DNA from: an uncultured Bacilli bacterium
Lineage (GTDB): Bacteria; Bacillota_I; Bacilli_A; RF39; UBA660
Assembly: GCA_947587115.1 (NCBI GenBank)
Contig: CANPXY010000024.1
Location: 1 to 15,699, forward strand
Direction of reading: 5' to 3'
DNA length: 15,699 nt
Shown here: piece by piece, positions 1 to 6,930 of the stretch
How positions within the stretch are numbered: position 1 is the first letter of the stretch
Layout: each line of letters opens with the position of its first letter
Translations under genes and position numbers: made by a program
Notes under the pieces: model-generated
What the model was told of the DNA's origin: nothing
Database searches by the model: none
The model's input: only the letters and a program-made list of their open reading frames with translations

Positions 1-1192
1 TGGTCACCATCTGTGGATAATTAAAATATTCACTTGCCTGAGAGTTTACTAGAGAATGCAAGCGTACGCTCAAAACGTTGGCATAGTCATAAACGCGCTC
101 ACTTTTTAAAATTCCTTCCGAAATAAGGGCGAAATCTAACGCTTGCTCTAAATCTTTCAAAGTATAAGGCTTCGTCCCATCAGGATTGGGTAATTCTAAT
201 CCTTCCACAATAAACTTCTGAATGAAATCTACGACCACTTCCATATCTTGCATCTTTCCAACTTTGTCGACATAGAGACACTGTTTGAGTGTCCGCACAT
301 ACCCTGGTTGTACAATCTGACTTTCCAGATTTAATTGTGGCGTATGAAAATTCGTCAAAATGGCAGTTACTTGATCGCGGATCTTGCTCGACTCGTTACC
401 GCTGAGCAAAATATCGAGTACAGCACGCGCAATGATGTCATTCTTGTGCGCAATGACACTCTCATCTTCTCCCTTTAAGACCAAGACCAATTTTAAAGCT
501 TTCTCCAAAATAGGCATCTGGTTGGCCGTCGTCACTCCCAACAAAAGAGCGATGTCATCGACTCCCAATAACCATAGAGGAATTCGCAAAACCTCAGTCT
601 CTGGATAGACCGTATTCGTCGTATACACTTTGTAATTTAACATAGGGGAAATTTCATGCAACTTAGAAAAAGCCTGGGTATATTCCCCATAAGCATCGAA
701 CAATAAGATGTTCGCATTGACTGGAATATACTCACTTGAGGTAAAAATGTTCTGTAACAAGCGCGATACCGTAAACGATTTCCCGGCACCAGTATTTCCT
801 AAGACAGCAAAGTGATTGCTAAAGAAACTGTTAACGTTGACATTGATCTTATAATTACTATAGATATTCGAAATACCAAAGCGCATCTGGGTCGTATCTT
901 TGATCTCTTGCTCCCCCAGAATTTGACCTAACTCATCCATCGTAATGATGCGCACGCACGAACGAAAGGATGGCTTTTTGCTATACCCTGGAAAAAACAC
1001 TTGATCTCGAAATTCCCCGACGATCATCACTTTAGCGGTCCGTTGATCCATATCGACAATTTCCCCAACAATCTTGTGTTGTCCCTCTTCGAATATTACA
1101 TGGAGATTGATTAGATTTGCTTGGTTGTTGACATCGATCGATAATTCGACCGTCACAATATTATTGGCAATGCTTAAAATCTTCCCGATCAC
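1..1192 (-). CDS. HerA/DUF87-type ATP-binding protein (3' end cut by window)
   Basis: Probable HerA/FtsK-superfamily ATPase, the class that translocates DNA, often with a nuclease partner. About 397 codons are present; the C-terminal part lies beyond base 1. Residues 1-60 look like a small beta-barrel of the HAS-barrel type (begins MIGKILSI, then NLINLHVIFE and IVGEIVDMD). The Walker A motif GNTGAGKS is at about 132-139, followed by ILLFDAYGEY at about 162-171, which matches the usual FDxxGEY strand of DUF87 proteins. I chose the GTG at 1192 because GAGGGTGA lies just upstream and the barrel begins there; an in-frame GTG at 1201 is possible but sits on that ribosome binding site. A -10-like box lies at 1220-1225. 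No NurA-like nuclease is visible on the upstream side, so its exact job (repair, conjugation-like or defence) cannot be told here. Confidence 0.8.
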   Translation of the reverse strand, partial: MIGKILSIANNIVTVELSIDVNNQANLINLHVIFEEGQHKIVGEIVDMDQRTAKVMIVGEFRDQVFFPGYSKKPSFRSCVRIITMDELGQILGEQEIKDTTQMRFGISNIYSNYKINVNVNSFFSNHFAVLGNTGAGKSFTVSRLLQNIFTSSEYIPVNANILLFDAYGEYTQAFSKLHEISPMLNYKVYTTNTVYPETEVLRIPLWLLGVDDIALLLGVTTANQMPILEKALKLVLVLKGEDESVIAHKNDIIARAVLDILLSGNESSKIRDQVTAILTNFHTPQLNLESQIVQPGYVRTLKQCLYVDKVGKMQDMEVVVDFIQKFIVEGLELPNPDGTKPYTLKDLEQALDFALISEGILKSERVYDYANVLSVRLHSLVNSQASEYFNYPQMVT

Positions 1193-1219
1193 GTGCTTCA
1201 CCCTCTTTATTCTAACAAT

Positions 1220-1225
1220 AGTATA
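1220..1225 (-). promoter_or_regulatory. Candidate extended -10 box for the HerA-like gene
   Basis: Minus strand reads TGT-TATACT, an extended -10 element, 27 bases upstream of the GTG start. No good -35 is seen at 16-18 bases. There is also no convincing terminator between the deacetylase gene and this one, so read-through could contribute. Confidence 0.4.
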
Positions 1226-1254
1226 ACACGTTCTTTCATTTAGAAAAAGAGTTT

Positions 1255-2505
1255 TTAGGAAGAAATATCTTTAACAAGACCAAATTGATAGCCAAGTTGA
1301 CGCATCTTTTCAATAAAACTAGGAAGAGCCTCGTAAGTTCCCTTTTGCTTCGGGTGCAACATATAGATGGCTCCATTGTGATAACGCTTCATCATCTCTT
1401 CCAAAGCATGTTCCTTAGAATAAGTTTGATCGAAATCTAAATAGTCTGCACTCCAAAAGTAAGTGCGATAGCCCATGTCCTGTACCATCTTTAACGTTCG
1501 ATAACTCCATTCTCCCTTTGGAGCTCGATACAAACGTTCCATCGGCTGGCCCGTAATTTCTTGATAGAGTTCTTCCATATCTGTAATCTCTCGTTGAAAT
1601 TCAAAAAAGCCAGCCTCGTTTGCGTAACTTACCGTATCGCGATGATGGAAGGTATGATTGCCGATCGAATGCCCTTGTTCTACCCACTTTTGAACTTGTT
1701 CGCGATGCTCATCCATAAAATGTCCACACAAGAAGAAGGTCGCTTGCACCTGATGCTGAGCAAGCAAATCTGCGATTTCGTCCAAATAGGTGTCTCCACT
1801 TCCCTCATCGAAAGTCAAATAGATGGTTTGATCATCCGGTCCCAAAAAATATGCAGAATACTGTTTTAACTGTTCCCGATCGGCACCCCCACGCGGCCGC
1901 ACTTGATCAAACTGATTGTCCGTCCACCATCCATTCTTCGTATTGTCGATTTTATCATAATCCGCTTGATAAGAAAGTATTTTCGCTTGAACTCGAACGA
2001 GACGCTTGACGAGAGCTTCATTGCCACTAGAATCTTGCACATGATAGACGAGTTCATAAAGTCCTTCCTTTTTGGTATCGATAGCGCCTTCCACTTTTAC
2101 CTTTGAAGTAAGATCTCCATCCACTAGATCGATCGCTTCATATCCTGGTTCCACATAGGTCGCATCTAATGGCACGACGACGAGTAGACTCCCCTTTAAT
2201 TTGATCGTCGGTTTCAAGGCATCATATACTTCCACAACCCGACGTTTTTCTCGAGCGATCCCTAATGGATTGCGCGCCTTATATACGATCGTGTAAGTAC
2301 CAACCCTATTCGTATCCACTTGTCCTTTGAAATGCACCGATAAATTGTGTCCCAAAAACGAAGCCACCGCACCATATTCTTGATAATCTTCTCCTAATTT
2401 CAAGCGAATTTTCTGGCTTCCCTTGACTTCGATATGCACGAGGAAATAGGTGCTGATCCAAAAAAGCCACAGTATTCCCAAGATCCATCCTATCCGTTTT
2501 TTCAT
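1255..2505 (-). CDS. PdaA-like polysaccharide deacetylase with two Ig-like (DUF5011) domains
   Basis: Predicted membrane-anchored cell-wall deacetylase of carbohydrate esterase family 4. Residues 6-24 form an N-terminal membrane segment; no lipobox or sorting signal. Two Ig-like DUF5011-type domains follow at about 30-95 and 100-173 (second has YEAIDLVDGDLTSKV and DSSGNEA). The NodB domain spans about 225-413: TFDEG at 231-235, HTFHH at 284-288 (metal-binding histidines 284 and 288), RAPKGEW at 327-333, WSADYLDFD at 351-359 and the late histidine in YMLHP at 384. The order and the spaced WSAxxxD segment match Bacillus PdaA, which deacetylates muramic acid in peptidoglycan. The second acid of the usual TFDD is Glu here (PdaA itself has Asn). 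GGAGGG lies 6 bases before the ATG. It follows the pyrG terminator; a weak TAAGAT box lies in between. The class is secure; the exact substrate is inferred. Confidence 0.88.
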   Translation of the reverse strand: MKKRIGWILGILWLFWISTYFLVHIEVKGSQKIRLKLGEDYQEYGAVASFLGHNLSVHFKGQVDTNRVGTYTIVYKARNPLGIAREKRRVVEVYDALKPTIKLKGSLLVVVPLDATYVEPGYEAIDLVDGDLTSKVKVEGAIDTKKEGLYELVYHVQDSSGNEALVKRLVRVQAKILSYQADYDKIDNTKNGWWTDNQFDQVRPRGGADREQLKQYSAYFLGPDDQTIYLTFDEGSGDTYLDEIADLLAQHQVQATFFLCGHFMDEHREQVQKWVEQGHSIGNHTFHHRDTVSYANEAGFFEFQREITDMEELYQEITGQPMERLYRAPKGEWSYRTLKMVQDMGYRTYFWSADYLDFDQTYSKEHALEEMMKRYHNGAIYMLHPKQKGTYEALPSFIEKMRQLGYQFGLVKDISS

Positions 2506-2550
2506 CTCTACCCTCCTTTTCTATCTTATGGAAAAGAAGAAGACTTTAGA

Positions 2551-2579
2551 AAAGAAAAAACGATCCATGAGAATCGTTT
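2551..2579 (-). terminator. Rho-independent terminator of pyrG
   Basis: Minus-strand stem AAACGAT/ATCGTTT (arms 2573-2579 and 2558-2564) with an 8-base loop, followed by TTTCTTT. It overlaps the pyrG stop codon. Confidence 0.75.
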
Positions 2580-4182
2580 ACTTTTTATAATGAATACTAG
2601 CTTCAATAAAGGAAGCAAAGAGTGGATGACTTCTATTGGGGCGACTCTTAAATTCTGGATGAAACTGACAGGCAATAAAATGCGGATGGCTTTTAAGTTC
2701 AATAATTTCGACTAGATTGCTGTCTGGATTTATACCAGAAAAAATCATGCCCTTTTGTTCTAAAACTTCACGATAACGATTGTTGAATTCATAACGATGA
2801 CGATGTCGTTCATAGATCAAATCTTCCTTATAGTCTTTATAAGCCAAAGTGCCTTTTTGAAGTTTACAAGCATAGTTGCCCAAACGAAGGGTGCCACCTT
2901 TGTTGATAATAGATTTTTGATCACTCATCAAATCGATGATCGGATCTTCACATAATTCTTGAAATTCCGTTGAAGATGCTCCTGTAATGCCACAGACATT
3001 GCGTGCAAACTCGATGACCGCGATCTGCATTCCCAAACAGATTCCCAAAAAGGGAATTTGATGAACTCTCGCATACTGAGCAGCTCGAATCTTTCCTTCG
3101 ATTCCACGATTTCCAAAACCGCCTGGAATCAAGATTCCCTTTGAATGCGCAAATACTTTATCCAAATTTTTCTCCTGCTCGAGCGCTTCTGAATCTACCC
3201 AATTGATTTTGATTTTAACATTATATTTGTAACCTGCATGTTTTAAAGCTTCCATGACAGATAAATAAGCATCATGTAACCCCACATACTTCCCTACCAA
3301 AGCAATCTCAATTTCCTCTTTCAAGTGATCGACGCGATCGATCAAATCCAACCATTTCGACAAATCAATTTTCTGAACTGGCAAATTCAACTCTCGAAGT
3401 AAAATCTCATCAGCTTTCTGTTGATAATAATTGACTGGAATTTGATAGATATTTTTTACATCGACAGAGTCAATCACATGATCCACGGGTACGTCACAGA
3501 ACATAGAAATTTTCTTTTTGAGTCCCTCTTCCAACACGACGGGAGCACGACAGACGATCATATCTGGTTGAATTCCAACTCGCCGAAGTTCAATGACACT
3601 GTGTTGAGTAGGTTTGGTCTTTAATTCATTGGAGCCATAAATATAAGGAACGAGTGTCGTATGTACAAAGAAGACGTTCTCCTTGCCTTGTTCATAACGA
3701 ACTTGCCGCAACGCTTCTAAAAATGCCAAAGATTCAATATCACCAACCGTTCCACCAATTTCCGTGATGACGACATCAGCACCACTGGAACTTCCTGCCT
3801 CATAGATCTTTTGCTTGATCTCATTGGTCACATGCGGAACAATCTGCACTGTGCCACCCAAATAATCACCACGCCGTTCCTTTTCGATGACCGAAGAATA
3901 GATCTTTCCGGTCGTAATATTGGAAGTATAATTGAGTTCCTCATCGATAAACCGTTCATAGTGACCTAAATCAAGATCTGTCTCACATCCATCATAGGTC
4001 ACGAATACTTCCCCATGTTGAAATGGTGACATCGTCCCTGGATCCACATTGACATAAGGATCAAACTTCTGCATGAAAACTTTGTACCCTCTTGATTTTA
4101 ACAACAGAGCCAAACTCGATGCCGTAATGCCCTTTCCTAAACCACTTACAACTCCACCAGTTACAAATACATACTTTGTCAT
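2578..4182 (-). CDS. pyrG: CTP synthase (glutamine-hydrolysing)
   Basis: Makes CTP from UTP, ATP and glutamine, the last step of pyrimidine nucleotide synthesis, in the cytoplasm. At 534 residues it has the normal full length. The N-terminal synthetase domain starts MTKYVFVTGGVVSGLGKG with its P-loop at about 9-18 and carries EIGGTVGDIES at 141-151. The C-terminal class I glutamine amidotransferase domain shows PGGFGNRG at 353-360, the nucleophile Cys382 in GICLGMQ, and the His508/Glu510 pair in FHPE, so both active sites look intact. AGGGAGG lies 7 bases before the ATG. It is transcribed alone from its own promoter through a leader with a terminator-like hairpin, which suggests attenuation control, as known for pyrG in other Gram-positives. 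Confidence 0.98.
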   Translation of the reverse strand: MTKYVFVTGGVVSGLGKGITASSLALLLKSRGYKVFMQKFDPYVNVDPGTMSPFQHGEVFVTYDGCETDLDLGHYERFIDEELNYTSNITTGKIYSSVIEKERRGDYLGGTVQIVPHVTNEIKQKIYEAGSSSGADVVITEIGGTVGDIESLAFLEALRQVRYEQGKENVFFVHTTLVPYIYGSNELKTKPTQHSVIELRRVGIQPDMIVCRAPVVLEEGLKKKISMFCDVPVDHVIDSVDVKNIYQIPVNYYQQKADEILLRELNLPVQKIDLSKWLDLIDRVDHLKEEIEIALVGKYVGLHDAYLSVMEALKHAGYKYNVKIKINWVDSEALEQEKNLDKVFAHSKGILIPGGFGNRGIEGKIRAAQYARVHQIPFLGICLGMQIAVIEFARNVCGITGASSTEFQELCEDPIIDLMSDQKSIINKGGTLRLGNYACKLQKGTLAYKDYKEDLIYERHRHRYEFNNRYREVLEQKGMIFSGINPDSNLVEIIELKSHPHFIACQFHPEFKSRPNRSHPLFASFIEASIHYKK

Positions 4183-4195
4183 TTTTTACCTCCCT

Positions 4196-4227
4196 AAAGA
4201 AAAATCCCCTAGAGAACACTCTAGGGG
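4196..4227 (-). promoter_or_regulatory. pyrG leader hairpin, probable attenuator
   Basis: Minus strand shows a perfect 9-bp stem CCCCTAGAG/CTCTAGGGG (arms 4219-4227 and 4206-4214) with a 4-base loop, followed by ATTTTTCTTT. It has the form of an intrinsic terminator placed between the promoter and the pyrG ribosome binding site. Bacillus and Lactococcus pyrG leaders are known to use a terminator relieved when CTP is low. Here the 5' arm is a run of five C residues (4224-4228) lying within a few bases of the expected transcript start. CCCTA of that arm could also pair with TAGGG of the ribosome binding site (4192-4196). Regulation by CTP is inferred. Confidence 0.7.
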
Positions 4228-4237
4228 GCTCTCTTAA

Positions 4238-4267
4238 ATTATACCACAAAAAAAGAACGACTGGAAA
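4238..4267 (-). promoter_or_regulatory. pyrG promoter
   Basis: Minus strand has a consensus TATAAT (4238-4243) with an extended TGG just upstream, and a weak -35 TTTCCA (4262-4267) 18 bases away. The start of transcription should fall near 4231, giving a transcript beginning about GAGCCCCC. The -35 box sits in the loop of the upstream kinase gene's terminator. Confidence 0.7.
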
Positions 4268-4287
4268 GATCTTTTTGTTCGTTCTTT
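4248..4287 (-). terminator. Terminator of the histidine kinase gene
   Basis: Minus-strand stem AAAGAACGA/TCGTTCTTT (arms 4279-4287 and 4252-4260), 18-base loop holding an AAAGATCTTT palindrome, then TTTT. It overlaps both the kinase stop codon and the -35 region of pyrG. Confidence 0.65.
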
Positions 4288-5533
4288 ACGTTTGATTTAA
4301 AGGTAAGCTTACAATCGCTTTCGTACCCTTTCCATAAATAGACTGATAAGTAAGTGTACCCCCGTGTAACTCCACGATCTCTTTCGATAGACTGACTCCT
4401 AGACCACTGCCTTTTTGTTTCGTCGTATAAAACATCTCTGACACTTTACTTAACGTCTCCTCATCCATTCCCATACCATTATCTTGAATCATAATTTTAA
4501 TCGTATGCTTATCCTTCTTAACCGAAAGTCGCACCACCATCTCCCGATCGTCCACTTTCGCTTCTAGTGCATTCTTAAACAGATTGACCAACACTTGTTT
4601 AATGCGATTGTAATCCAAAGATAAATAAAGTTCATCATCTGGAACCCGAAAGTCCGTCTTAATTTTATTCTGTTTAAATAGATACTCTAAAGAATCACAA
4701 GTATCTTCTAATAACATATATAAATCTACTTCATCCTTCTCAATTTTAATCTTCGTATAATCCAAATAATCATCCATCAAAGTTAATGTTCGAGCAATTT
4801 CTTGTTTGACGATGGGAATATATTTTTTCGTCTTCTCTTCGTTGTTCAAATCTAACATATCTAAATATCCTTTACATACTGCGATCGGATTTTTAATTTC
4901 ATGCGTAATTTTAAACAAAGAAGCTCGCAACGTCTTCTCTTTTTCAAGTTCCTTGATTGTACTGTTCAAATCCATAATCTCTTCTCCCTTTTTCAACAGA
5001 TAAAAAACGATATAAGATACAACATAAAAAATTACAATGATCATGAGCACATGAAGAAAATTATCCAACACTGGATCTTGTGGATTGGTAAAACAAAACG
5101 TCTGAAAAGAAAGGATGGCAGCCTTCAGTAAAACAAACGTATTGATGATCGTCTCTTTGGTCATCTTTTTCTGTAAAATATACACATACACCCCATAATA
5201 AATCACATACTCTAAAAAGACAAATAAAAAATTAAAATGTAATACTGCCACATAGTGCCATATCAAAATAACAGAAAGAATGATCGGTGTAATTTTTCTC
5301 GTCTTAAAATAACTGATCAAAAGAGGAATATTGTAAAGAATAAGCAAATACCCTTCTTTTTGAACAATTCCAAAACGCATGATCAAATAAAGAGAAGAAA
5401 ACAATGCCAACTCTAAAAATAAACTTTTCTCTTTCTGTTCAAAATTTTCTTTATAAGCAAGATAGATTAAATATATAAGTAGAGGAAACAACAATAATAC
5501 GATATCTAAAACAATCGCTTCGACAAAATTCAT
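4286..5533 (-). CDS. Membrane sensor histidine kinase, orphan
   Basis: Predicted sensor kinase of 415 residues. The first ~185 residues are highly hydrophobic, with about six membrane segments and no large extracellular domain, so it probably senses something in or near the membrane, as KinB/LytS-like kinases do. A short coiled stretch (about 186-203) leads to the H-box KITHEIKNP with the phospho-acceptor His211. The ATPase domain shows the N-box RIKQVLVNLFKNALEA (310-325), DNGMG (351-355), the F-box MFYTTKQKGSGLG (367-379) and the G2 motif. All catalytic motifs are intact. I start at the ATG at 5533 because AGAAGGGA lies just upstream; an open frame to 5578 crosses the likely promoter. No response regulator is adjacent, so its partner is elsewhere. 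KinB-like phosphorelay input is one possibility, not shown. Confidence 0.88.
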   Translation of the reverse strand: MNFVEAIVLDIVLLLFPLLIYLIYLAYKENFEQKEKSLFLELALFSSLYLIMRFGIVQKEGYLLILYNIPLLISYFKTRKITPIILSVILIWHYVAVLHFNFLFVFLEYVIYYGVYVYILQKKMTKETIINTFVLLKAAILSFQTFCFTNPQDPVLDNFLHVLMIIVIFYVVSYIVFYLLKKGEEIMDLNSTIKELEKEKTLRASLFKITHEIKNPIAVCKGYLDMLDLNNEEKTKKYIPIVKQEIARTLTLMDDYLDYTKIKIEKDEVDLYMLLEDTCDSLEYLFKQNKIKTDFRVPDDELYLSLDYNRIKQVLVNLFKNALEAKVDDREMVVRLSVKKDKHTIKIMIQDNGMGMDEETLSKVSEMFYTTKQKGSGLGVSLSKEIVELHGGTLTYQSIYGKGTKAIVSLPLNQT

Positions 5534-5555
5534 ACAATCCCTTCTTTCTGTTACC

Positions 5556-5561
5556 ATTATA
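5556..5561 (-). promoter_or_regulatory. Candidate -10 box for the histidine kinase gene
   Basis: Consensus TATAAT on the minus strand, 22 bases upstream of the chosen ATG. A TTGACA just upstream is only 11 bases away, too close to act as its -35, and no other good -35 is seen. Confidence 0.4.
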
Positions 5562-5594
5562 TGAAAAGATTTTGTCAAAATTTGTCGAAATATG

Positions 5595-5621
5595 AAAAAA
5601 AGTGATGAAATTTATCACTTT
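5595..5621 (-). terminator. Terminator of the EIIB-like gene
   Basis: Minus-strand stem AAAGTGAT/ATCACTTT (arms 5614-5621 and 5599-5606), 7-base loop, then TTTT. It overlaps the TGA stop codon at 5615-5617. Confidence 0.8.
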
Positions 5622-5920
5622 AAGTCATCGATATATTTTTTTAATTGTTTACTTTCAGGACCCAAGATAATCTTTAATTGATTGTCGATTTCGACAATCC
5701 CCTTAGCACCCAATTTTTGAATAGCTTCTTTATTAGCCAAAGAGACATCTTTGAGCGTCACTTTGAAACGAGAGAGATTCGTCTCTGTACTGACAATATT
5801 CTCTTTGCCACCCAAATATTCCACTAACTTGTTCAAGTCGATCTGAACATCTTTTTTATTCGCTTTTAAAATTGCTAGTAAAACGATCAACAAAATAATT
5901 CCTATGATTATATATTCCAT
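5615..5920 (-). CDS. Small membrane protein with a degenerate PTS EIIB-like domain
   Basis: 101 residues: one N-terminal membrane helix (about 3-19), then a cytoplasmic domain (about 27-100) resembling the glucose-type EIIB fold of the sugar phosphotransferase system. Support is LVEYLGGKENIVS, then RFKVTLKD, then KLGAKGIVEIDNQLKIILGP, the typical order of EIIB with its LGAKGV and GP ends. Active EIIB domains carry a phosphorylated Cys in a CxTRLR motif directly after the GGKENI segment; here the aligned position reads TNLSRF with Asn48 and the protein has no cysteine at all. It therefore cannot phosphorylate sugar in the usual way and may instead bind or regulate. It has its own -10 box and a terminator, so it is probably monocistronic. 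No EIIA, EIIC or HPr gene is nearby. Function unknown. Confidence 0.75.
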   Translation of the reverse strand: MEYIIIGIILLIVLLAILKANKKDVQIDLNKLVEYLGGKENIVSTETNLSRFKVTLKDVSLANKEAIQKLGAKGIVEIDNQLKIILGPESKQLKKYIDDLK

Positions 5921-5935
5921 AATATCACCACTTAC

Positions 5936-5941
5936 ATTATA
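5936..5941 (-). promoter_or_regulatory. Candidate -10 box for the EIIB-like gene
   Basis: Consensus TATAAT on the minus strand, 15 bases upstream of the ATG, with GGTGAT as ribosome binding site in between. No clear -35. The leader would be only about 9 bases. Confidence 0.45.
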
Positions 5942-5980
5942 CTATATATTGATCAAAAAAGGAAAAGAAATTTTTATAAG

Positions 5981-6004
5981 AAAAAAAGTACTGAAATCAG
6001 TACT
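5981..6004 (-). terminator. Terminator of the rplU-prp-rpmA operon
   Basis: Minus-strand stem AGTACTGA/TCAGTACT (arms 5997-6004 and 5987-5994) closed by two bases as written, so the true loop is larger, followed by six T. It directly abuts the rpmA stop codon. Confidence 0.85.
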
Positions 6005-6295
6005 CTATTCTGCAACAGGATATACACTTACTTGTTTCTTATCTTTTCCAAGACGTTCAAATTTAACGATACCATCTACCGTTGTATAGAGTGTATCGTC
6101 ACTTCCCTTACGTACATTTACACCAGGAAATACTTTTGTTCCTCTTTGACGATAGAGAATATTACCTGCTAGAACAAATTCCCCATCGGCAGCTTTTGAA
6201 CCCAATCTACGTCCGATAGAATCACGGCCATTAGAAGTAGATCCTTGTCCTTTATGATGGGCAAATAATTGGATATTTAATACAATTGGTTTCAC
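6005..6295 (-). CDS. rpmA: 50S ribosomal protein L27 with cleavable N-terminal extension
   Basis: L27 of the large ribosomal subunit; its N-terminus reaches the peptidyl transferase centre. The 96-residue protein carries the Firmicutes-type extension (residues 1-12, ending NIQLF) before the mature start AHHKGQGSTSNGRDS. Mature L27 features follow: RRLGSKAADGEFVLAGNILYRQRGTK and FPGVNV. In Bacillota the extension is removed by Prp, whose gene lies directly upstream. The cut should fall between Phe12 and Ala13; the usual site reads LQFF-A, while here it is IQLF-A. The start is GTG at 6295, with GGAGGG 8 bases upstream; no ATG fits. Third gene of the operon, 13 bases after prp, closed by a strong terminator. 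Confidence 0.97.
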   Translation of the reverse strand: MKPIVLNIQLFAHHKGQGSTSNGRDSIGRRLGSKAADGEFVLAGNILYRQRGTKVFPGVNVRKGSDDTLYTTVDGIVKFERLGKDKKQVSVYPVAE

Positions 6296-6308
6296 AACAG
6301 TTCCCTCC

Positions 6309-6608
6309 TTACTTTACTTGGATATTTTTTGGATAACTTAAAGAGAGTTCCTCTAAAAGTCGTATCATGTTATCGATTAATTTCTGTGTAGTCTCTTCTT
6401 CCTTAATATTAGAAATGACCAGCAGATCTTTCGTCTGTTCATATTGAAGCGCCTCTTCATCTAACGCTAAAATACCATTGATCGAAGTGATTACAATGCT
6501 GCTTACTGCACTACAGACGATATCTTTGCCAAAGTCCGCATACATAGCATGCCCTTCGATAGAAATCTTTCGATAAACTTTTTCTTTTTCTACACTTACT
6601 TTAATCAT
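6309..6608 (-). CDS. prp: Ribosomal-processing cysteine protease Prp
   Basis: Prp cleaves the N-terminal extension of L27, a step needed for ribosome assembly in Bacillota. The 99-residue protein shows the family core: GHAMYADFGKDIVCSAVS, with catalytic His20 and Cys32, then the helical segment SIVITSINGIL and a C-terminal LLEELSLSYP. Length is usual for the family. It sits between rplU and rpmA, the standard order. The ATG lies 5 bases after the rplU stop and has no clear ribosome binding site (upstream reads GGGTAATTTAA), so translational coupling to rplU is likely and would keep the protease level tied to ribosomal protein synthesis. Confidence 0.96.
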   Translation of the reverse strand: MIKVSVEKEKVYRKISIEGHAMYADFGKDIVCSAVSSIVITSINGILALDEEALQYEQTKDLLVISNIKEEETTQKLIDNMIRLLEELSLSYPKNIQVK

Positions 6609-6613
6609 TTAAA

Positions 6614-6919
6614 TTACCCATTAATTTTTGTAATTTCAATCTTGGTAAAAGGTTGTCTATGTCCTTGTTTTACACGATTAGACTTATTGGATTTCTGACT
6701 GTATTTAAAGATGGTAATCTTCTTATTTTTACCGTTTTTAAGTACGACACCTTCTACTGTAGCTTTGGCAACGTAAGGATTTCCTACTTTGCCATCCAAC
6801 ATTAATACTTCATCGAAAACAACCGTATCACCATCTTCAGCATCGATCTTTTCAACATAGATTACAGATCCTTCAGTGACATAATATTGTTTTCCTCCAG
6901 TTTTAATTACTGCCTTCAT
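6614..6919 (-). CDS. rplU: 50S ribosomal protein L21
   Basis: L21 binds 23S rRNA in the large subunit. The protein is 101 residues from MKAVIKTGGKQYYV, the conserved L21 beginning, through IYVEKIDAEDGDTVVFDEVLML to the basic end KKITIFKYSQKSNKSNRVKQGHRQ-type tail ending FTKIEITKING. The ATG at 6919 is chosen because AAAGGAGG lies 7 bases upstream and family members begin here; an in-frame extension to 6949 runs through that site and the leader RNA. First gene of the rplU-prp-rpmA operon, preceded by an L21-type leader and its own promoter. Confidence 0.97.
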   Translation of the reverse strand: MKAVIKTGGKQYYVTEGSVIYVEKIDAEDGDTVVFDEVLMLDGKVGNPYVAKATVEGVVLKNGKNKKITIFKYSQKSNKSNRVKQGHRQPFTKIEITKING

Positions 6920-6930
6920 ACTTGACCTCC

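Noticed and set aside
384..608. Plus-strand open frame of 74 codons
   Set aside because: It lies wholly antisense to the HerA-like gene, has no recognisable domain and no clear ribosome binding site. The same holds for the plus-strand frames at 1561-1869, 7567-7863 and 13390-13908 over real genes.
1..1192. HerA-like ATPase as part of a Sir2-HerA or DUF4297-HerA defence system
   Set aside because: The gene is cut by the window edge, the upstream neighbours are cell wall and pyrimidine genes, and no effector gene is visible. Nothing in the window supports defence.
5534..5578. Longer N-terminus of the histidine kinase (15 extra residues)
   Set aside because: The added stretch runs over the TATAAT box and lacks a ribosome binding site, while the ATG at 5533 has AGAAGGGA just upstream.
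5571..5590. TTTGTCAAAATTTGTCGAAA, a tandem repeat upstream of the kinase gene, as an operator or -35
   Set aside because: Two near copies of TTTGTC(A/G)AAA are present, but the TTGACA is only 11 bases from the -10 and two copies are too few to argue for an operator.
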